Shown here in pieces: positions 14,491 to 19,552 of a DNA stretch of 19,552 nucleotides. Source of the stretch: Thermoplasmatota archaeon (GTDB lineage: Archaea; Thermoplasmatota; E2; DHVEG-1); NCBI GenBank assembly GCA_018824925.1, contig JAHJFH010000369.1, positions 1 through 19,552 on the forward strand. Direction: 5' to 3'. Below the pieces are notes generated by a model, which was not told the origin of the DNA, made no database searches, and saw only the letters and a program-made list of their open reading frames with translations. The position numbers and the translations under genes are program-made. The number at the start of each line of letters is the position of its first letter. Position 1 is the first letter of the stretch.

Positions 14491-15757
14491 ACTGAGCAAC
14501 GAGTTCCTTTGCTCGATCAAGTTTTATCTTATTTTCTTTGACGAGTTGATCAGCCACTTTATCAATAAGATTTCCTGTTGCACCGGCCATAACAGCAATA
14601 TTTTTTGCATGTAATGACATGTGACCTTTTTGGATTCCAACGGTGGATAATGCATAGACTGCCGCGAAATTCTGTGCTAAACCAAGTGCAGCAACGATCT
14701 CCCCGAGTTCTTGGGCTGATTTGATACCAAGGATTCTCTTTGAAAGCTTCGCTTTTGGGTGCATACTACTTGCGCCACCCACAATTCCAACAGCCATGGG
14801 TAACTCAATCTCACCAACTAAATCACCATTTTTATCCTTATAATATTTCGTCAGCGATGTATAACAACCATCTCGTGCGGCATAACAATGTGCTCCTGCT
14901 TCAATGGCACGGAAATCATTTCCAGTTGCTATTATTAATGAGTCGATACCATTCATAATTCCTTTATTGTGAGTTGCGGCTCGATATGGATCAATCACGG
15001 CAAGCGTGTATGATTGTAGAAATGCATCAACGACTTTATCGCCACCCAATTTTTCTTTATCAAAAACGGCACGTGCTCGAACAAGACGTTTATCGGCAAG
15101 ATTTGATAGAATTTTAAGACGGATTTTACCTCCAGTTAATTCTTCTATTAATGGAGCAAGTGCTTCACACATGGTGTTTACTGCGTTTGCTCCCATGGCA
15201 TCACGAACATCGACTATAAGATGTGTGACAATCATTTTACCTAGGGGGCTATCAAGAATTCGTACTTCTAGATCCTTTGCACCACCACCTAGGTTAACAA
15301 GGATTTTATCCTGAGCATTTGCTAATCCAAGGAGTTTATCTTTGTTGCTGAGGATTTCCTCAGCAGCTTGTACCACATCAGGGGCATTTAATAGTTGCAT
15401 CTGTCCTATCATAAGCGGTTCAGTACTCTCCGTGGTAAACCCTCCATGGAGTCGAGCAATTTTCGCTGCATTACTCGCAGCAGCAACAACACTTGATTCT
15501 TCTGTTGCCATCGGGATAAGATATTCTTTACCATTAATTTTGAAATTCACAGCAATTCCTAACGGTAGTTCAAAAGTCCCAAGAACATTTTCAATCATAC
15601 GATCTGCAGTTGCTTCATCAAGAGCAGAAGCAAATAATTTTGTTTCCTCTTGATTCAATCCAGCAAATTGTTTTACAAATTCAATCCGTTTTTTAATCGA
15701 GAGTTTATAAAAACCTGATACCTGTGAAGTTTTTTCTTGTTGAGTCATTTTTATCAT
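14483..15757 (-). CDS. hmgA: HMG-CoA reductase, class II (degradative/bacterial-like type)
   Basis: This 424-residue enzyme reduces HMG-CoA to mevalonate for archaeal isoprenoid lipids. The class II features are a short soluble protein without a membrane anchor and the P. mevalonii-like motifs ENVLGTFELPLGIA (56-69), ATEESSVVAAAS with the catalytic Glu (E86/E87), DAMGANAVNTMCEA (186-199), HNKGIMNG (K265), ATGNDFRAIE (D281) and QKGHMSLHAKNIA with the catalytic His region (379-383). Class I archaeal enzymes look different in these blocks. The cofactor (NADH or NADPH) cannot be assigned. Start is ATG 15757 or M4 at 15748. It follows tgtA by 105 bases on the same strand. The name may also appear as mvaA. 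It is likely an ancient acquisition from bacteria, as proposed for Thermoplasmatales and Archaeoglobales. Confidence 0.93.
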   Translation of the reverse strand: MIKMTQQEKTSQVSGFYKLSIKKRIEFVKQFAGLNQEETKLFASALDEATADRMIENVLGTFELPLGIAVNFKINGKEYLIPMATEESSVVAAASNAAKIARLHGGFTTESTEPLMIGQMQLLNAPDVVQAAEEILSNKDKLLGLANAQDKILVNLGGGAKDLEVRILDSPLGKMIVTHLIVDVRDAMGANAVNTMCEALAPLIEELTGGKIRLKILSNLADKRLVRARAVFDKEKLGGDKVVDAFLQSYTLAVIDPYRAATHNKGIMNGIDSLIIATGNDFRAIEAGAHCYAARDGCYTSLTKYYKDKNGDLVGEIELPMAVGIVGGASSMHPKAKLSKRILGIKSAQELGEIVAALGLAQNFAAVYALSTVGIQKGHMSLHAKNIAVMAGATGNLIDKVADQLVKENKIKLDRAKELVAQFT

Positions 15758-15767
15758 CTCTGAGTAT

Positions 15768-15779
15768 AGGGTGGACCCT
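15768..15779. promoter_or_regulatory. Perfect short dyad upstream of HMG-CoA reductase
   Basis: AGGGT-GG-ACCCT, an inverted repeat with five-base arms, lies 10 bases upstream of ATG 15757. A T/A-rich TATA-like element on the minus strand (about 15795-15805) would put the transcription start near 15773, inside the dyad. It could be an operator or a small leader hairpin; there is no direct evidence. Confidence 0.25.
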
Positions 15780-15862
15780 GAAACATGTTACTTGTTTTTA
15801 AAATTGTGCCTGTTTCTCTCGATGATTGTCGATAAGAGATCCGTGATTTTTGAAGCGATTTT

Positions 15863-17809
15863 TTATACGGATATGTGTTCTCGTGTCTTTACTGCCACAC
15901 CTACTGTAAATGATTGCATTTCTTGCGCGGTGAGAAGACATCGGCCGACTGCTAAAAGAGTATCGTTTTGGTCAACAATAAGACATTCATCATAGGGGCG
16001 AAGGTTTGGATCACAACTTACGACAAATTTACTGAATACGCTTTTTCCCTCTTGTACAAATGGTGATGCCTCGTCATCAACAACCACACGTAAAAATGGA
16101 GGGGAACAATTCTTATGTAATGCGGTTCCTCCAGCAATTTTCAGAGTAAATAGACCATCTTGAGCGCGCATGGAGAGTACATGATGATTTTTTGATAATA
16201 CACGTCGTATTTTGCCTGTTTTTTTGCTTTTTAGAATTTCAACGGGGGGTTGTAAAAGGATCTTTCCATATCCCTTACCAAATTGCATATCTGCAACAGC
16301 TGCAACTCTGCGTATGTCAAGGAGAGTAATAATGTTTGTAAGATCATTATGCTTGAGAAGTACATCTATCAGGTTTATTTCATTAAAATGATGATGTTTG
16401 ATGAATTTCTGTATAAATTTTTTAGTGATCAATCGTGTTTCTCCATCAGGATTCTCGGGGAATTCTGATTGAGCATATGGATACATTTCATCCAATTCCA
16501 AAGGAACAGGCCCCATGGGGCTATTCATCAGTATAGTGGTAGTAGGATCTTTTTGAAGAATTGCTTGGATTTCATTTTGATATCGCTTAAAATATGGTGA
16601 TTGTGTTGGAGGTAGTATGAGAGCATTTTGTGAGGGAGGTGTATAGTGGGTTAATAGGCGATGGTTGAGGCGTCTTAGTAGCGGTTGATAAATAGTAAAC
16701 GTTCCCGAATATTTGAGTGCAGCATCTTTGGTAATGGATTCTTGTTGTTCCAGCCATTTGAAATAGCTAGTTTTTTTTAGTTGATGGACTGCATTAAAAA
16801 GATAGGGGTTTTGTATTGCTCGTTGTTCAACAAGTTCCCAGAGATTCCCACGAGTAATTGCGGTACGAATGTGTCGAATTTCAGCCTGACATACATACAA
16901 ATTGTGTTTCGCTAGAAGTTGGGTACGACTCATGGGTGTTTCTTGCAGTAGCTCTTCTACGGAATATTTTGAGCATATGGGACATGAACAGGGCAGTTCC
17001 GTGAGATTGGATAGATGTTCCGTACCCCATGAAAAAAGTAGTCGATTATCCTGAGCAAATTTGGCATAGGATGCAGAGTCAAATAAGTCGCAGCCTAATG
17101 CTACTGCAAGGGGGAAGAGTAGGGGGTGGCCAGCTCCAAAGAGATGAACGGGTTTTGAAGGGTCAAGTCCCTGTTTTGCAGCTAGAATCACATGGACAAG
17201 ATCGGCATAACGTTGCCCCTCCATGAGAGGAACTACACCCCCAATGGGAAACACACCAGCATCTAATTGACTCATTTTTTGTGCACATAATGTTCGTAAA
17301 TCAGGATATAATGCACCTTGAATTGGTAGTGCGAGCAACATTTCTTTTTTCTCAGAAACACTCATTTTCGCTCGTTTTATGGTTTCTTGAACAGCAGCTC
17401 GCGCTTCACCTTTTGTTTGATCAGGTTTTGAGAATATATCGAGAATAGTCCCAATATCTGAGCCAATATCATGCTGAAATCGAACTATTTCCAGTGGATC
17501 AATTGAAACAGATCCATATACATACGATTGAAAGGCACCAGAATCTGTCATTATTGGTCCGGAAAAATTAAGGAGATGATGTAAACCATTCTCTAAAGCA
17601 TGTTGATGAAGGTTTGAATCTTTATAAATAATATACGAATTAGTAATGAGGATTTCAATACCAAATTGTTGTTGAAGTTCTTGAGGTGAAATTAAAAGTT
17701 TATTGGGGTTTATCACTGGAAGTAAAGCAGGGGTAGTAATAGTACCATGGGGTGTAGAAAATTTCCCCAACCGACCAGCGGCATCTCGAGCCTTTATTTC
17801 AAATACCAT
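15863..17809 (-). CDS. tgtA: Archaeosine tRNA-guanine transglycosylase
   Basis: A 648-residue enzyme that exchanges guanine 15 in the D-loop of archaeal tRNA for preQ0, the first tRNA-level step to archaeosine. The catalytic barrel shows MTDSGAFQ (D89), PIGGVVPLMEG, and LFGAGHP followed by DLFDS with the nucleophile D244. The zinc site is C274, C276, C279 and H302 (P-C-S-C-P-I-C, then K-H-N-L-Y-V-C). The C-terminal half contains N-S-P-M-G-P-V-P-L-E-L and ends in a PUA domain (about 590-645) with C-D-P-N-L-R-P-Y-D-E. It is somewhat longer than the roughly 580-residue Pyrococcus enzyme. I start it at ATG 17809; an in-frame GTG two codons upstream (17815) is possible. It is 54-60 bases downstream of nadX, probably cotranscribed. 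Confidence 0.95.
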   Translation of the reverse strand: MVFEIKARDAAGRLGKFSTPHGTITTPALLPVINPNKLLISPQELQQQFGIEILITNSYIIYKDSNLHQHALENGLHHLLNFSGPIMTDSGAFQSYVYGSVSIDPLEIVRFQHDIGSDIGTILDIFSKPDQTKGEARAAVQETIKRAKMSVSEKKEMLLALPIQGALYPDLRTLCAQKMSQLDAGVFPIGGVVPLMEGQRYADLVHVILAAKQGLDPSKPVHLFGAGHPLLFPLAVALGCDLFDSASYAKFAQDNRLLFSWGTEHLSNLTELPCSCPICSKYSVEELLQETPMSRTQLLAKHNLYVCQAEIRHIRTAITRGNLWELVEQRAIQNPYLFNAVHQLKKTSYFKWLEQQESITKDAALKYSGTFTIYQPLLRRLNHRLLTHYTPPSQNALILPPTQSPYFKRYQNEIQAILQKDPTTTILMNSPMGPVPLELDEMYPYAQSEFPENPDGETRLITKKFIQKFIKHHHFNEINLIDVLLKHNDLTNIITLLDIRRVAAVADMQFGKGYGKILLQPPVEILKSKKTGKIRRVLSKNHHVLSMRAQDGLFTLKIAGGTALHKNCSPPFLRVVVDDEASPFVQEGKSVFSKFVVSCDPNLRPYDECLIVDQNDTLLAVGRCLLTAQEMQSFTVGVAVKTREHISV

Positions 17810-17869
17810 AGCCACACAATCAATACCAAATGATTATTTTCATAAATAAATACCGTATTTCATAGGAAA

Positions 17870-18637
17870 TTATACACCAATTTGAATAGGACTGACAATA
17901 CGTTTTAAGGTAGCAATGGCTGATAATGAAGCCATATAACTTGATTTCGGGTTTTTTGGGTTTGGCATATTTTCAACCTCAGCACGCAACCGACCAAATT
18001 TCCCATGTGCTAAAATCTTATGATTTATACGGGTGGCAACAGGATCGGCAACAATTTTAACATTGGTACGGTCAAACCCAATTCCTGCTAAAGAAACACT
18101 CGCAGCTACATTAATATTTTTAGGAAATTCTGTTACAGCCTGCCGTGCAACCCCATCAAAAACTACCGTGCGTTTGGTATATTTTTTCCCCAGCGAAGCC
18201 GGTGGTTTAGTCGTTACTAAGGTTACCTCATCAATCACATCCACACTTGCAGACATTAAACCATCAATCCCACATACCGCACCAGATGGTATATACATTT
18301 TACAGCGATGTTCACGCGCACTTTTTATTAATTTATTTCTGAGTTGATCATCGAATAATGACCCGACACTCATGACAATAAAATCAATGCCTGCAGATAA
18401 AATCGTTTCAGCATATTGCTCGACTGCTTCCTGTGATGCCCCTTCAAATACGACATCAACCTTTTGAATGAACTCAGCAACTGTCGCAACCTTCCCCTTT
18501 TTTAGCTGTTGGCGTAATTTCTGAGCAGATATTTGGTTAATATCATGTAAAAAAATCTGTTCAATTTCAGACATTTTATCAGCAGCTAACGCAACATCTG
18601 TACCAATAGCTCCACAGCCAATAATTCCCAATTTCAT
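17870..18637 (-). CDS. nadX: L-aspartate dehydrogenase
   Basis: A 255-residue NAD(P)-dependent enzyme that oxidises aspartate to iminoaspartate, feeding quinolinate and NAD synthesis in place of aspartate oxidase. The Rossmann start is MKLGIIGCGAIG (1-12). Later blocks are PSGAVCGIDGL (117-127), EFPKNINVAASVSLAGIGFD (170-189), a substrate-site R-I-N-H-K-I (H206), and NPKNPKSSYMASLSAIATL near the end. I start at ATG 18637 because the dinucleotide-binding strand begins immediately after it; an ATG six codons upstream (18655) lies only 18 bases from the likely TATA box. It is divergent from nadC. NadA, the enzyme acting between them, is not in this window. Confidence 0.93.
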   Translation of the reverse strand: MKLGIIGCGAIGTDVALAADKMSEIEQIFLHDINQISAQKLRQQLKKGKVATVAEFIQKVDVVFEGASQEAVEQYAETILSAGIDFIVMSVGSLFDDQLRNKLIKSAREHRCKMYIPSGAVCGIDGLMSASVDVIDEVTLVTTKPPASLGKKYTKRTVVFDGVARQAVTEFPKNINVAASVSLAGIGFDRTNVKIVADPVATRINHKILAHGKFGRLRAEVENMPNPKNPKSSYMASLSAIATLKRIVSPIQIGV

Positions 18638-18653
18638 AGTAAGTACCAAAAAC

Positions 18654-18676
18654 ATTATAGCAACAGGTGATTATAA
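18654..18676. promoter_or_regulatory. Divergent nadX/nadC promoter region
   Basis: ATTATA at 18654-18659 (+) lies 31 bases (centre to ATG) before nadC ATG 18688. TTATAA at 18671-18676 (read on -) lies 36 bases before nadX ATG 18637. Both give very short leaders. The two elements sit back to back within the 50 bases between the genes, so one regulator could control both. Supported only by composition and spacing. Confidence 0.38.
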
Positions 18677-18687
18677 AACGTATTGCT

Positions 18688-19503
18688 ATGGATGAATTAA
18701 CCAGGTATCTAAAGGAGGATCTCGGCGATATCGGTGATATTACCTCAGATACATTATTCACCAATGAAAGCGTTCAAGCAAAAATAATTGCTAAACAATC
18801 CTGTATCATCGCCGGAATTGAGGAGGCCACCTATCTTTTTACGAATGCAGGGTGTTCCATCCATAATTGTGTCAAGGATGGGACGCAGGTGAAACCAAAT
18901 CAACAAATCCTTATCATAGCAGGATCAGCGCGAAATATTCTTCTTATCGAGCGATTAGCTTTAAACATACTCGGGAGAATGAGCGGTATTGCTACAAAAA
19001 CTCGAGAACTTGTCACAATCTGTAAGAAGATAAACCCCAACATACAAATCATGGCTACCAGAAAAACAACCCCCGGTTTTCGAACCTATGAAAAAAAGGC
19101 GGTGGTTATTGGTGGTGGTGCCCCGCATCGTTTTGGACTCTATGATGCCATTCTCATTAAAGATAATCATCTGCATCTCATTGGATCAGTAACCACCGCA
19201 ATAGAAAAGGTACGTAACACTCTACCCAACCATGCTATTGAGATTGAAGTGGAAACTGTAAAGGATGCATTAACTGCGGCTAAGCATCATGTGGATATTA
19301 TAATGCTTGATAACTTTACTGCATCCGCAGCACAAAAGGTAGCGAAAAAAATACGTTCTATTTCACCAAAAACAATCATAGAATGTTCTGGTGGGATAAC
19401 CAAAAACAACATTAAAAACTATGTAGTGTTTACTGATAGAATCTCTCTAGGAATGCTCACACATTCTATAAAAAGCAAAGATTTCACATTGGACTTTTTT
19501 TAA
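18688..19503 (+). CDS. nadC: Nicotinate-nucleotide pyrophosphorylase (quinolinate phosphoribosyltransferase)
   Basis: This 271-residue enzyme converts quinolinate and PRPP to nicotinate mononucleotide in de novo NAD synthesis. Motifs: an N-terminal L-x-E-D-L-G-D-I-G-D-I-T-S-D block, ERLALNILGRMSGIAT (88-103), ATRKTTPGFR (123-132), KAVVIGGGAPHRFGLYD (137-153) followed by LIKDNH, EIEVE (185-189), IMLDN (205-209) and ECSGGI (232-237). These are the quinolinate- and PRPP-binding residues of the family. I start at ATG 18688 since the family opens with a short lead to the E-D-x-G-x-G-D-x-T block. A GTG at 18667 would add seven residues and overlap the predicted promoter. Length is typical. The 49 bases after it, up to the window end, show no gene. 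Confidence 0.95.
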   Translation: MDELTRYLKEDLGDIGDITSDTLFTNESVQAKIIAKQSCIIAGIEEATYLFTNAGCSIHNCVKDGTQVKPNQQILIIAGSARNILLIERLALNILGRMSGIATKTRELVTICKKINPNIQIMATRKTTPGFRTYEKKAVVIGGGAPHRFGLYDAILIKDNHLHLIGSVTTAIEKVRNTLPNHAIEIEVETVKDALTAAKHHVDIIMLDNFTASAAQKVAKKIRSISPKTIIECSGGITKNNIKNYVVFTDRISLGMLTHSIKSKDFTLDFF

Positions 19504-19552
19504 CATATGGATATGTGGAAATATTTAATAATAAAGATATCATTACATTTCG

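Overview
This window reads as archaeal chromosome of moderate to low GC. The gene set points to Euryarchaeota in the broad sense: an archaeal-type AspRS, an archaeosine tRNA-guanine transglycosylase, the archaeal 4-phosphopantoate--beta-alanine ligase, a PyrB/PyrI pair, RtcB and a PAC2-family proteasome chaperone. The HMG-CoA reductase is the bacterial-like class II enzyme, known in archaea mainly from Thermoplasmatales and Archaeoglobales. The phosphopantoate pathway is, as I recall, missing from Thermoplasmatales proper. Together these suggest a Thermoplasmatota lineage outside that order, or an Archaeoglobales relative. This is inference; no rRNA gene is present.

Layout. Bases 1-4570 (+) hold two tandem paralogous proteins built on a PEP-synthase-type ATP-binding domain. 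The first is cut by the left edge; the second has a GAF-like N-terminus and a C-terminal nucleotidyltransferase domain. Bases 4584-12920 (-) carry, in transcription order, a large helix-hairpin-helix/coiled-coil protein, rtcB, a PAC2 chaperone, the CoA-pathway ligase, aspS and a metallophosphoesterase. From 13109 to 14490 (+) lies the pyrBI operon. Bases 14483-18637 (-) carry, in transcription order, nadX, tgtA and hmgA. From 18688 to 19503 (+) lies nadC, divergent from nadX. Coding density is very high: the longest clearly non-coding gap is about 190 bases (12921-13108). I see no tRNA, rRNA, CRISPR, insertion sequence or att site.

Function. Much of the window is housekeeping. Several genes use aspartate or its products: AspRS, aspartate carbamoyltransferase, aspartate dehydrogenase with NadC for NAD, and the beta-alanine ligase for CoA. 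RtcB and TgtA act on RNA, PAC2 on the proteasome, and HMG-CoA reductase makes mevalonate for archaeal lipids. The least explained parts are the two PEP-synthase-like proteins, which lack the phosphohistidine domain and share an unassigned C-terminal module, and the coiled-coil protein, which is flanked by duplicated HHH domains and repeated tryptophan motifs.
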